A stretch of 64,000 nt of DNA from the NCBI GenBank assembly GCA_046329055.1, contig JAXLVK010000016.1, positions 1 through 64,000 of the forward strand, written 5' to 3'. The notes beneath the pieces are model-generated. The model did not search any database, was not told where the DNA came from, and was given only the letters and a program-made list of their open reading frames with translations. This DNA comes from JADKCL01 sp046329055 (GTDB lineage Bacteria; Bacteroidota; Bacteroidia; J057; JADKCL01). Shown one piece after another: positions 18,247 to 26,564 of the stretch (positions are counted from its first letter, which is position 1; each line of letters opens with the position of its first letter). A program made the translations under genes and the position numbers.

Positions 18247-18864
18247 TTATTTGTCCCCCTTGCGGTCCTTCATGCGAGGGGCGAGCATCTTGCTCAGGAG
18301 TTTCGGGAACCGCACTGCGATGCCGACCTTGGCAGAGAGGTACTCCGAGCGATAGTCCACCGTTTCGCCATTGTAGGGGCCTTGGTTGAGTTGCCAACGA
18401 AGGCCCAAACCAAAGCTGAATGCCAGATTGTTCGCGATCGGAATCCGGCCACCCACTCCGGGGCTCACGAGCAGCCCCCCCTTGCGGTCTCCGCCACCCA
18501 AGCTGATCGAGTATCCAGCATCCAATGACACAAACGGCGTCCACTTCCGTTGCGGAAAATGCAGCCGCGCATCCGCGAATATCGGCAGCAGCAGCATGTC
18601 ACTCGGCCCGTACCCTTGGATCGCTACCCCGATGCCCGCAGTGAAAATCCGATTGAATTGGTACCCAACCACCGTCTGCGCACCCAAGGAAAGCGGATAA
18701 TTCAGATTCCCCGCCAGCGGCAAGCCGAAATCAAAGTCCGTCATGCTCAGCACACTCGCATAGGGCGACCGCAGGGTCTGGGAGTCGGACTGGGCGCGGG
18801 CAGCCAGGGCGGCCATCATCACCGCCAATCCTGTCACCAAGATCTTTTTCGTCCAGTATCGCAT
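18247..18864 (-). CDS. Small outer-membrane beta-barrel protein
   Basis: 205 residues with a signal peptide (KKILVTGLAVMMAALAARAQ). The mature part has alternating amphipathic strands, such as VVGYQFNRIFTAGIGVAIQG, PFVSLDAGYSISLGGG and NNLAFSFGLGLRWQL, and ends in a strand before a basic tail. This matches the PorT-like or outer-membrane beta-barrel superfamily of Bacteroidota. The terminal residue is not the usual aromatic, since a charged tail KDRKGDK follows. Function unknown. Confidence 0.72.
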   Translation of the reverse strand: MRYWTKKILVTGLAVMMAALAARAQSDSQTLRSPYASVLSMTDFDFGLPLAGNLNYPLSLGAQTVVGYQFNRIFTAGIGVAIQGYGPSDMLLLPIFADARLHFPQRKWTPFVSLDAGYSISLGGGDRKGGLLVSPGVGGRIPIANNLAFSFGLGLRWQLNQGPYNGETVDYRSEYLSAKVGIAVRFPKLLSKMLAPRMKDRKGDK

Positions 18865-18975
18865 CTATTCTTGATCCTGAAGGGCAACACAACGCCCCGC
18901 AGTGAGTCAAAGATATTTTCGCATTGGGAAGAATCCTAGCCGGGAACCAATTGCTGAGTGTCAAGGCTTGGCCGG

Positions 18976-19517
18976 TCAAGTATAGTCCGCATGCACCATT
19001 GACGGTACACGAAAGGTCATCTGAGTCCGCCCATCAAAATTGCTCACCGCGAAATCACCCAGACCAATGATGTTCATGCCGATGATTGCATCCATGTCCT
19101 CGCTAACGGCGCTGATTTCAGTAACTTCCAAGTTGATCGCCACAATGTGTTTGGCAACTGAAAACAGACTTCGTAGATGTTCTCCAAGACATATCCTGCA
19201 GCCGTGAGCACAGATGCCTTCCGCACCTGGGTTCAACCCCAATGCTTGAGCGACATTCTTGGTGATGCAGCAACAGGTCGCGCCTGTGTCCCAAAGCTGC
19301 CCCGTGCTGGAAAGACTTTTCACACGTTCTCCGGTTCACGTCGCCTTCGAATCTCCACCGCACTCGAAAACACTACCGTACGATCGGGATAGCCCGTCGT
19401 AAATGCTCTGTAACCCGTCATCCTCTCTAAAAAATTGCCCGGTTGATAATCTGAGTATAGGCTTCCTTGCCCGGCAAACAAGACTGGATCAAACGTCCCC
19501 TCTTCAAATTCCTGCAC
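18976..19517 (-). pseudogene. Frameshifted retropepsin-like aspartic protease
   Basis: Two overlapping frames read as one protein. The upstream frame (19517 to 19320) encodes a lead-in ending FSSAVEIRRRREPENV and stops; the downstream frame (GTG at 19323 to 18976) continues VKSLSSTGQLWDTGATCCC, with the DTGA catalytic motif, and later DAIIGMNIIGLGDFAVSNFDGRT, the typical second half of single-lobe retropepsin-type proteases. The two frames are joined by a GTGT at the break, as if a GT dinucleotide were duplicated. Translational coupling through the GTGA overlap is an alternative, but the catalytic aspartate so close to the second start makes an intact separate protein unlikely. Lies at the edge of the AT-rich accessory patch. 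Confidence 0.55.
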
Positions 19518-19825
19518 CGCTGCCCAGTACGCCCCTCCTGAATGCTATCAGAAATAGCCCCAAAACGAAAACTCCCCACGATCACGACCTCCTTGCCAAA
19601 ATGATCTTTGGCCAACTTCGAATCTTAATTGGCTTGAGGTAAAATGCAAAAGCCTTCTCCAACATGACGCAGATATAAGCGGCCATTCTCAACAAAACAA
19701 CGAAAAGCTGAACAAATTTTAAAAATCACGTGCCGTTGAGATACGTACGAGGCGTCATAATCAGTTCAGAAGTCTTTCCAGTAGCCCCTTCTCGCTTTGA
19801 ACACCCCGCCCGAACACCAATAATT

Positions 19826-20128
19826 TTAGCCCAAATTTAGGGCCCTCTTTCTCAACTTGAGTTCACTTTGCTTTTTTGGGAGAGTTGCCACGATTTCTCG
19901 GTATTGGATAATTAGAGACGTGACGAGCAATAGCAAATGGTATCTGGAATTAATTGTAATAATAATTACTTCAGATAGTCTCACTTTCTGCTTCAATATC
20001 TCGTCGAGAAATGAAGATAAAAACTGATAAAATGTATCATGGTAACAGCCGTAAGTTATTCGTGTTATTTCTAAACTCACATCAAAGGCAATCACATCTT
20101 TCTCGCCTTCTACCTTTTTGCTCATCAA
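19826..20128 (-). CDS. Small hypothetical ORF in AT-rich patch
   Basis: 100 residues, no recognised family; begins MMSKKVEGEKDVIAFDVSL and has a hydrophobic stretch RYHLLLLVTSLIIQY. Composition is AT-rich and unlike flanking genes. It overlaps the end of the next ORF (20082-20393) in another frame, and the two could be halves of one broken gene since the sequence character is continuous across the overlap. Coding status is uncertain. Confidence 0.3.
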   Translation of the reverse strand: MMSKKVEGEKDVIAFDVSLEITRITYGCYHDTFYQFLSSFLDEILKQKVRLSEVIIITINSRYHLLLLVTSLIIQYREIVATLPKKQSELKLRKRALNLG

Positions 20129-20393
20129 CGATTTTGAAGATTTGGCTTTTGCTGGATGGGTTGATAATCGTAATTTTCATGAGACCCCGATCCAAAATTA
20201 TTTCTGTTCCCACTTCAGGCATACCCACTTCTTTGACACTATTCCTCCCTTGAGAAGATTTCCATTTGCTTAATAGAATTAATCGCTCTTTGACTGGCCA
20301 AAGGTGGCAAAGCATATTGCCAAACAAACGAAAAGCATCAAGTACTTCATGGGAAAAGTCAAATTTTGCACCCTGCAATCTCGAATATTTCAA
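20082..20393 (-). CDS. Small hypothetical ORF in AT-rich patch
   Basis: 103 residues, no recognised family; includes EVLDAFRLFGNMLCHLWPVKERL and GTEIILDRGLMKITIINPSSKS. It lies upstream of and overlaps the 19826-20128 ORF on the same strand. Together they may represent one frameshifted gene. AT-rich composition suggests recent acquisition. Low support. Confidence 0.3.
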   Translation of the reverse strand: MKYSRLQGAKFDFSHEVLDAFRLFGNMLCHLWPVKERLILLSKWKSSQGRNSVKEVGMPEVGTEIILDRGLMKITIINPSSKSQIFKIVDEQKGRRRERCDCL

Positions 20394-20491
20394 GATTCAA
20401 ATTACGTGATTTGCAATAAACTTCGACTTGAATTTGGAATTGGCATTGTTTGGAAAAGACCTAGTTTTGATGTCATTTTTAAGAAAAGAAG

Positions 20492-20704
20492 ATGAGTCGA
20501 AATGAACTAATGTTGAAGGATCACCTGAAAGCCTCCTGGAAGACGTCTAAAAGCCTAAAGGATGGACTCCAAAAGCATTCTCAGGATGTTTCAAATCGAA
20601 AACCCTCCCCAGGCGACGACCTTTACCAAAGGGTCTGGGAACATGAGCTCGAAAAGGCGGTAAAAGCAGAAAACAAACTAATTGATATTTTGAAGATGTT
20701 TTAG
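20492..20704 (+). CDS. Small hypothetical protein
   Basis: 70 residues, hydrophilic and helical, rich in Lys, Ser and Asp (MSRNELMLKDHLKASWKTSK ... EHELEKAVKAENKLIDILKMF). No family recognised. It begins with an ATGA overlap with a 63-residue ORF at 20304-20495, so the pair might be coupled. Lies just ahead of the lhr remnant. Coding status uncertain. Confidence 0.35.
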   Translation: MSRNELMLKDHLKASWKTSKSLKDGLQKHSQDVSNRKPSPGDDLYQRVWEHELEKAVKAENKLIDILKMF

Positions 20705-20744
20705 GAGCACTGCTAGAAATCCAAGAAGATTAAGGTTACTCCGA

Positions 20745-20824
20745 ATGTTAGTGAATGCCCTCACCCACTTCCATCCCGCCATGCGGCAATGGTTCGAAGC
20801 CGCCTTCGAATTCCCCCCGGACAT
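20745..20824 (+). pseudogene. Remnant of the 5' end of an lhr-type helicase gene
   Basis: Translation of this stretch gives THFHPAMRQWFEAAFEFPPD, which matches the first residues of Lhr-type helicases (compare LHPATHQWFTSSFEAATD at the start of the intact gene at 22045, and the family form FHPAVxxWFExxFxxPT). The similarity stops where the 3' end of the second YhcG gene begins on the other strand. No helicase motif follows. It is best explained as the truncated start of a second or former lhr copy. Confidence 0.55.
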
Positions 20825-21856
20825 TCACCCTTCCAATCGACGTCGCGACATTTCAATCGCTAGTTTCAACTTTGATTGCAGGACTTCGATGGATGGAAGC
20901 TCTGTGAGGTACTCTGCGACATGGATGCCGTTTTGATCCATTTCCAAGAGCTGAACCAATTCCTCATCCTTATCAGCACAGAGAATGATGCCGATGGGGG
21001 GCAATTCGTTGGGGTGTTGCTCATATTTTGCCAGCCACCGCAGATAAAGTTCCATCTGCCCTTTGTGCTCGGCTTCAAATTTGCCGAGCTTGAGGTCGAT
21101 GGCGATAAGCCGCCGGAGCTTGCGGTGGTAAAACAATAGGTCGAGGTAATAGTCCGTGTCGCCTACAGTGATGCGCTTCTGCCTTGCAAGAAAGGCAAAA
21201 TCATTTCCCAGCTCCAGGATGAACAATTGCAATTGGTGCAAAATCGCTTGCTCGATGTCTTTTTCGCTGTACGTATCAGCCAAGCCGAGGAAGTCCAATA
21301 TGTACGGGTCTTTGAATGCCAAGGGAATGCTCATTTCCTGCGTTGTGCGCAAAGCTTCCAAATCACCTTTGATCGTTTCCTCGGGTAGCTTACTCAAGCT
21401 CGTCCGTTCAAAAAGCATGGAATTGATACGATCCTGCAATTGCCGACTGCTCCACCGTTCGTTGGCCGACATTTCAAGGTAAAATGCCCTTTGTAAGTCT
21501 GTTTTCAGGTATTGGATGGTCTTGAGCTGTGTCCAGTTCAATTGTCTCCGCACTGCGGAGAGAATCTGATCCTCGGAAAAAGTCTCCGCACTGCGGAGAC
21601 AATGCCAAAGGTGCTTTTCGCTCCACCCTTTGCCGTATTGCATGACCAAGTGCTGTGAAAGCTCGGAAACCACCTGCTTGCCGTAGGCCGCACGGGCATT
21701 GCCGAGCAAGCGGTCGTTCAGGTATTTGCCGACATTCCAATACAGCAGCACGATCTCTGTATTCACCGCGACCATGACCTTGTGGCGGCTGCTGTCGATC
21801 ATTTGCCTTACTTGGTCAAACAATGCGGAGGCAGAAGGGATTGTCTCTGGCGTCAT
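20825..21856 (-). CDS. YhcG/DUF1016-family PD-(D/E)XK nuclease, copy 2
   Basis: 343 residues. Same architecture as the copy at 15692: N-terminal helical DUF1016 domain (NTEIVLLYWNVGKYLNDRLL, GWSEKHLWHCLRSAETF) and C-terminal nuclease core DYYLDLLFYHRKLRRLIAIDLKL followed by PPIGIILCADKDEELVQLLEM. Predicted DNA endonuclease of unknown target. Two copies of a 17-19 bp palindrome lie inside the coding sequence at 21544-21600, encoding LRSAETF and LSAVRRQL. The gene sits between the lhr remnant and the intact lhr. Confidence 0.88.
   Translation of the reverse strand: MTPETIPSASALFDQVRQMIDSSRHKVMVAVNTEIVLLYWNVGKYLNDRLLGNARAAYGKQVVSELSQHLVMQYGKGWSEKHLWHCLRSAETFSEDQILSAVRRQLNWTQLKTIQYLKTDLQRAFYLEMSANERWSSRQLQDRINSMLFERTSLSKLPEETIKGDLEALRTTQEMSIPLAFKDPYILDFLGLADTYSEKDIEQAILHQLQLFILELGNDFAFLARQKRITVGDTDYYLDLLFYHRKLRRLIAIDLKLGKFEAEHKGQMELYLRWLAKYEQHPNELPPIGIILCADKDEELVQLLEMDQNGIHVAEYLTELPSIEVLQSKLKLAIEMSRRRLEG
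21544..21600. repeat. Two copies of a TCTCCGCACTGCGGAGA palindrome inside the second YhcG gene
   Basis: TCTCCGCACTGCGGAGA at 21545-21561 and the perfect 19-bp palindrome GTCTCCGCACTGCGGAGAC at 21582-21600, 20 bases apart, in the N-terminal half of the nuclease gene. The reading frame stays open through both. The arrangement resembles REP-like palindromes that have inserted in frame, but conserved residues (SAVRRQL) are encoded by one copy, so the repeat may be a by-product of codon choice. Confidence 0.6.
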
Positions 21857-21985
21857 CTTGGGAAATGTAGCGATACTTTGAAATTCCGTGTGAATGAAGC
21901 TGCAAAGATATGTCGATCCAAGTAATCAGCCCGTTTGGGAAAAGAATGCGTCGAAACCATGAGCAGGAATCCTCTCTTGGGTGAA

Positions 21986-22017
21986 TTGGTCACCTACCCG
22001 CATTTTCCCTAAATTCG
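21986..22017 (+). promoter_or_regulatory. Candidate promoter for lhr
   Basis: TTG at 21986-21988, 21 bases, then TAAATTCG at 22010-22017, close to the Bacteroidota sigma-A consensus (TTTG near -33, TAnnTTTG near -7). Predicted transcript start lies about 20 bases ahead of the lhr ATG at 22045. Confidence 0.4.
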
Positions 22018-22044
22018 CCCAACAAGGTCGCGAAGCAAAGAAGA

Positions 22045-25000
22045 ATGCCCCTCCACCCCGCAACCCACCAATGGTTCACCTCCTCCTTTGAGGCGGCGAC
22101 CGACGTGCAGTTGCAGGCATGGCCGCATATCCAGGCAGGCGAGCATACCCTGATCGCAGCACCCACGGGCTCCGGTAAGACCCTTGCGGCTTTCCTCTGC
22201 GCCATCGACGAACTCGTGCAGCTTAGCATGGAGGGCCGGCTGGAGGACCGCACCTATGTGGTATATGTCTCGCCTCTCAAGGCCCTGAGCAACGATATCC
22301 ACCGCAACCTGCACCGCCCCTTGGATGGCATCGACGCGGTGCTCAAGGAAATGGGCCTGAAACCCCACGGCATCCGCGCCCGGGTCCGCACAGGCGACAC
22401 CACGGCCAGCGAGCGCACGTCCATGTCCCGCAACGCGCCGCACATCCTCGTGACCACGCCCGAGAGCCTTTACCTGCTGCTCACAAGCACTGGCGGCCGC
22501 AAAATGCTCAGCGGCACCACCACCCTGATTGTTGACGAGATCCATGCCATGGTCGGCTCCAAACGCGGCTCTCATTTTTCCCTCAGCGTCGAGCGGCTCC
22601 GGCAACTCACTGGCCGCCCCTTCCAGCGCATCGGACTGTCCGCCACACAGAAGCCCGTGGAACTCGTCGCCAATTTCCTCGTGGGAAATGCCGAGACCGA
22701 CCTAGATGGCAACCCGCATTGCGCGATCATCGACACGGGACACCGCCGCAAGCTGGACTTGGGCATCGAGATTCCGCGCTCGCCCCTCAGCGCCGTGATG
22801 GCCAATGACGTCTGGGAGGAGATCTACGACATCCTGGAGCAGCACATCCTCGCGCATCAGACGACCCTGATCTTCGTGAACACCCGCCGCCTCGCGGAGC
22901 GCCTGAGCCATCACCTGCGCGAGCGCCTGGGTAAATCCGCTGTGAGCGCGCACCACGGGAGCCTGAGCAAGGAGCAGCGCCTCGATGCCGAACAAAAGCT
23001 CAAGCACGGCCTCCTCCGCGCCATGGTCGCGACCGCCTCTATGGAACTGGGCATCGACATCGGCTCGGTGGACTTAGTCTGCCAAATCTCCTCTCCCAAG
23101 ACGATTTCCGCCTTTTTGCAACGGGTCGGACGCTCGGGTCACTTCGTCGGTGGCCTCCCAAAGGGTCGCCTCTTCCCCCTCACGCGCGATGACCTGGTCG
23201 AATGCACCGCCATCCTCGATGCCGTGCGCCGGGGCGAATTGGACCATATCATCATGCCGGAGAAGCCCCTCGATGTGCTTTCGCAGCAGATCGTGGCCGA
23301 GGTCGCCAACCGCGAGTACGACGAGGACGAGCTGTACGCGACCATGCAACGGGCATTTCCCTACCGCAACCTGAGCCGCGAGGAGTTCGACCAAATCCTG
23401 GAAATGCTCGGCGAGGGCTACACCACCCGCAATGGCCGCAGCACCGCCTACCTGCACCGCGACGCCGTCAACGGCATGGTCCGCGCCCGCAAGGGCGCCC
23501 AACTCGCTGCCCTTACCAACGGCGGCGCGATCCCCGACAACTTCAATTACGATGTGATCCTGCAGCCCAGCGGTACCTTCATCGGCACCGTGGAGGAGGA
23601 CTTCGCGATCGAAAGCATGGCCGGCGACGTCTTCCAACTCGGCAACGGGGTCTGGAAGATCGAGAAGCTGGAAATGGGCAAGCTGATGGTGCAGGACGCG
23701 CATGGACTCACGCCCTCGATCCCGTTTTGGTTCGGGGAGGCGCCGGGACGCAGCGATGAACTCAGCCTCGCGGTATCACGCTTGCGGGTGGAGATCGCGG
23801 ACTGCATCGACCTGGAGCAGATCATTCCAGGCACGAGTTCAGAGGAGACATTGGCGGAATGGGGACGCGAGGCATTGATCTGGCTGGCAGAAACGGTCGG
23901 GGTCAAGGGCAGCGCGGCCGAGCAAATGATCCTTTACATCTGCTCCGCGAAATTGGCGTTGGGGGAATTGCCCGGGCCGGATACGATCGTGATGGAGCGC
24001 TTCTTCGATGAGGCGGGAGACATGCACCTCGTGATCCACAGCCCATTTGGCTCGCGGCTGAACAAGGGCTGGGGCCTGGCATTGCGAAAGCGATTTTGCC
24101 GGAATTTCAATTTCGAATTGCAGGCAGCGGCGACCGAGGATGCGATCATCCTTTCCCTCGGGGCCACGCATTCCTTCCAATTGGAGGAGGTTTGGGACTA
24201 CCTGCAGCCGAATACGGTCCGGGATATCTTGGTGCAGGCATTGCTGGATGCGCCCATGTTTGGGGTGCGCTGGCGGTGGAATGCGACCCGGGCATTGGCG
24301 ATACAGCGGCGTAAGGCGAGTGGTCGGGTGGCCCCGCATTTGCAGCGGATGGCCTCTGAGGACTTGATTTCATTGGTTTTCCCGGATCAGTTGGCCTGCT
24401 TGGAGAACATCGTCGGGGAGCGGGAGGTGCCGGATCATCCGCTGGTGCGGCAGACGATTGAGGATTGCCTGACGGAGGCGATGGATGTGGGCCATCTGGA
24501 GGTGATCATTGGGCGGATCGTGGCGGGCGATTTCAAGCTGATTGCGAAGGACCTGCGCGAGGCGTCCCCATTGGCGCAGGAGATCATCAATGCGCGGCCC
24601 TATGCCTTTCTTGATCCGGCGGGATTGGAGGACCGGCGCACCCATGCCATCAAAAATCGCCGATGGTTGGACCCCTCTGAGGCTGCGGAATTGGCGCGGC
24701 TCGATCCGATGGCCATCGAACAGGTGAGGCAAGAGGCTTGGCCCACGGTGCGGAATGCGGATGAATTGCATGAGGCATTGTTGCTGCTTGGGTTCATGAC
24801 CGCAGAGGAAGGCGCGATCGGTGACGGGGAAAATGGCTGGGAGCATTGGTTCGGGGAATTGTGCCGGGCCAATCGGGCTGCTTTGCTGACTCGACCGGGT
24901 TCGGAGGCGGTGATTTGGGTGGTTGCAGAGCGGATTCCAGAGTTCGAGGCATTGTTCCCTGAAATTCATTTGGAGCCCAAAATCAAATTCCCCGACCGAC

Positions 25001-26445
25001 TCACCCGCCGCGAATGGGAGGATACATCGGCCCGCAAGGAATTGTTCAGAGGCAGAATGGAGGCATTGGGCCCGGTGACGACACGAGAATTGGGTGCCTC
25101 CCTGGGAATTCCGGCACACGAGGCAGAATATGCGATGATGGCCTTGGAGGCGGAGGGTTTCCTCTTCCGCGGTCAATACACGCCGAGTGGTGAGGAGGAA
25201 TGGTGCGAGCGACGGCTATTGGCTAGGATCCATCGCTATACGATCAAGACCCTCCGCGCTGAGGTTCAGCCTGTGAGTCCGGCGACGTACATGCGATTTC
25301 TCTTCGAATGGCAAAAGGTGCTGGACCGCGAGACGCTACAAGGCCCGGAGTCCTTGCTTGAGATCCTCGAGCAACTCGAAGGCTACGAGGCTCCCGCTGC
25401 GGCTTGGGAGGCGGATATCCTGCCGCTGCGGATGCGACACTATGAGCCGATGTGGCTGGACATGCTCTGCATGGCGGGGCGCATCACTTGGGGACGGCTG
25501 CGTCCGCCAACTGGCGAGGGAACCCGACCCGGGCCCATTCGCAGTTCACCGATCACGATCCTAAGCCGGGAAAATGCCGATGCCTGGCGTGCCGCACAAG
25601 CCCGACCAGATGCTCCGATCCTGCTTTCTCACCGGGCGGAGCAGGTGATGGCGCATCTCCAGCGTTATGGGGCGAGCTTTTTCGACGACTTGGTGCGTGG
25701 CACGCGGATGCTGCCCAGCCATCTCGAAATGGCATTGGGCGAATTGGTGACGGTGGGGATGGTGAGCTCGGACAGCTTCACGGGGCTGCGCATGCTGGTG
25801 ATGACGGAGGAGGAGCGGGCGAAGAAGGCAAGGAAGGGCCTGGGAATGGCGATGGCGGGGCGGTGGTTCGGAGCAGCATTCACGGAATTCGCTGAATTTT
25901 CAGGATTCGACTCCCTCCCAGACCCTGATGAGCCGGAAGAAATGGTGCGTGCAGATTTTGTGAATTCCGTGAATTCAGAAAATTCTGATCCGAATTCTGA
26001 TCTGGCGAGGGGCTTGCTGCGGCGATATGGGGTAGTCTTCAGGCGGCTGGTGGAGCGGGAGGCGAATGTGCCGCATTGGAGGGAGATGGTGCGGGTGTTT
26101 CGGCGGATGGAGGCGCGGGGCGAGGTGCGCGGCGGGCGATTCGTGGATGGGATGTGGGGGGAGCAGTATGCCTTGCCGGAGGCGGTGACTTTGTTGAGGA
26201 AATGGCGGGGCAAACCTGCGGAAGGACACTTGATCGCGATGAGTGCGGCGGATCCCTTGAATTTGCTGGGGGTATTTTCGCTCGGGCATCGGCTTGCGGC
26301 GATCACAAGCAACCGCATCCTGTACCGGGACGGCGAGCCGATCGCGTTGATGGACGGCAAGGAAGTGAGGTGGCTGGTGGATGAGGAGCCGGGGCCCAAA
26401 TGGGAGATGCAGAAGTTACTGGTGATGAAACCTCTCCATCACTGA
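22045..26445 (+). CDS. lhr: Lhr-type superfamily 2 DNA helicase
   Basis: 1466 residues, normal length for the long Lhr family. Helicase motifs in order: Walker A APTGSGKT (39-46), VVYVSPLKAL, TTPESLYLLL, DEIH (about 164-167), GLSATQ, then the second RecA domain with LIFVNTRRLAERL, HHGSLSKEQR, VATASMELGIDIG and QRVGRSGH. Long C-terminal winged-helix and beta regions follow. Lhr enzymes translocate 3' to 5' on single-stranded DNA and unwind DNA:RNA hybrids, and are linked to stress and DNA repair. A low-complexity linker at about residues 1278-1315 (FTEFAEFSGF ... FVNSVNSENSDPNSD) carries a 13-bp inverted repeat (ATTCACGGAATTC at 25878-25890 and 25962-25974) and looks like an in-frame insertion. 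Confidence 0.92.
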   Translation: MPLHPATHQWFTSSFEAATDVQLQAWPHIQAGEHTLIAAPTGSGKTLAAFLCAIDELVQLSMEGRLEDRTYVVYVSPLKALSNDIHRNLHRPLDGIDAVLKEMGLKPHGIRARVRTGDTTASERTSMSRNAPHILVTTPESLYLLLTSTGGRKMLSGTTTLIVDEIHAMVGSKRGSHFSLSVERLRQLTGRPFQRIGLSATQKPVELVANFLVGNAETDLDGNPHCAIIDTGHRRKLDLGIEIPRSPLSAVMANDVWEEIYDILEQHILAHQTTLIFVNTRRLAERLSHHLRERLGKSAVSAHHGSLSKEQRLDAEQKLKHGLLRAMVATASMELGIDIGSVDLVCQISSPKTISAFLQRVGRSGHFVGGLPKGRLFPLTRDDLVECTAILDAVRRGELDHIIMPEKPLDVLSQQIVAEVANREYDEDELYATMQRAFPYRNLSREEFDQILEMLGEGYTTRNGRSTAYLHRDAVNGMVRARKGAQLAALTNGGAIPDNFNYDVILQPSGTFIGTVEEDFAIESMAGDVFQLGNGVWKIEKLEMGKLMVQDAHGLTPSIPFWFGEAPGRSDELSLAVSRLRVEIADCIDLEQIIPGTSSEETLAEWGREALIWLAETVGVKGSAAEQMILYICSAKLALGELPGPDTIVMERFFDEAGDMHLVIHSPFGSRLNKGWGLALRKRFCRNFNFELQAAATEDAIILSLGATHSFQLEEVWDYLQPNTVRDILVQALLDAPMFGVRWRWNATRALAIQRRKASGRVAPHLQRMASEDLISLVFPDQLACLENIVGEREVPDHPLVRQTIEDCLTEAMDVGHLEVIIGRIVAGDFKLIAKDLREASPLAQEIINARPYAFLDPAGLEDRRTHAIKNRRWLDPSEAAELARLDPMAIEQVRQEAWPTVRNADELHEALLLLGFMTAEEGAIGDGENGWEHWFGELCRANRAALLTRPGSEAVIWVVAERIPEFEALFPEIHLEPKIKFPDRLTRREWEDTSARKELFRGRMEALGPVTTRELGASLGIPAHEAEYAMMALEAEGFLFRGQYTPSGEEEWCERRLLARIHRYTIKTLRAEVQPVSPATYMRFLFEWQKVLDRETLQGPESLLEILEQLEGYEAPAAAWEADILPLRMRHYEPMWLDMLCMAGRITWGRLRPPTGEGTRPGPIRSSPITILSRENADAWRAAQARPDAPILLSHRAEQVMAHLQRYGASFFDDLVRGTRMLPSHLEMALGELVTVGMVSSDSFTGLRMLVMTEEERAKKARKGLGMAMAGRWFGAAFTEFAEFSGFDSLPDPDEPEEMVRADFVNSVNSENSDPNSDLARGLLRRYGVVFRRLVEREANVPHWREMVRVFRRMEARGEVRGGRFVDGMWGEQYALPEAVTLLRKWRGKPAEGHLIAMSAADPLNLLGVFSLGHRLAAITSNRILYRDGEPIALMDGKEVRWLVDEEPGPKWEMQKLLVMKPLHH
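25878..25974. repeat. 13-bp inverted repeat in the lhr linker
   Basis: ATTCACGGAATTC at 25878-25890 and its exact reverse complement at 25962-25974, 71 bases apart, with further AATTC-rich sequence around. It falls in a poorly conserved linker of the helicase and keeps the frame open. Confidence 0.55.
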
Positions 26446-26564
26446 CCCTGACAAAAAGGCGCAAATCGGCGCTTGGAAGCTCTGTCGGCTGCTTTTGGCT
26501 GTGCCTCCGGTTTGCATTTTCCAGAGAAAAAAGAGAAATTGATCCCTCCAATCGCCAATTGTCA

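Noticed and set aside
19427..19615. 62-residue ORF on the - strand
   Set aside because: It overlaps the broken retropepsin-like gene in another frame and shows no family; support is too weak to list as a gene.
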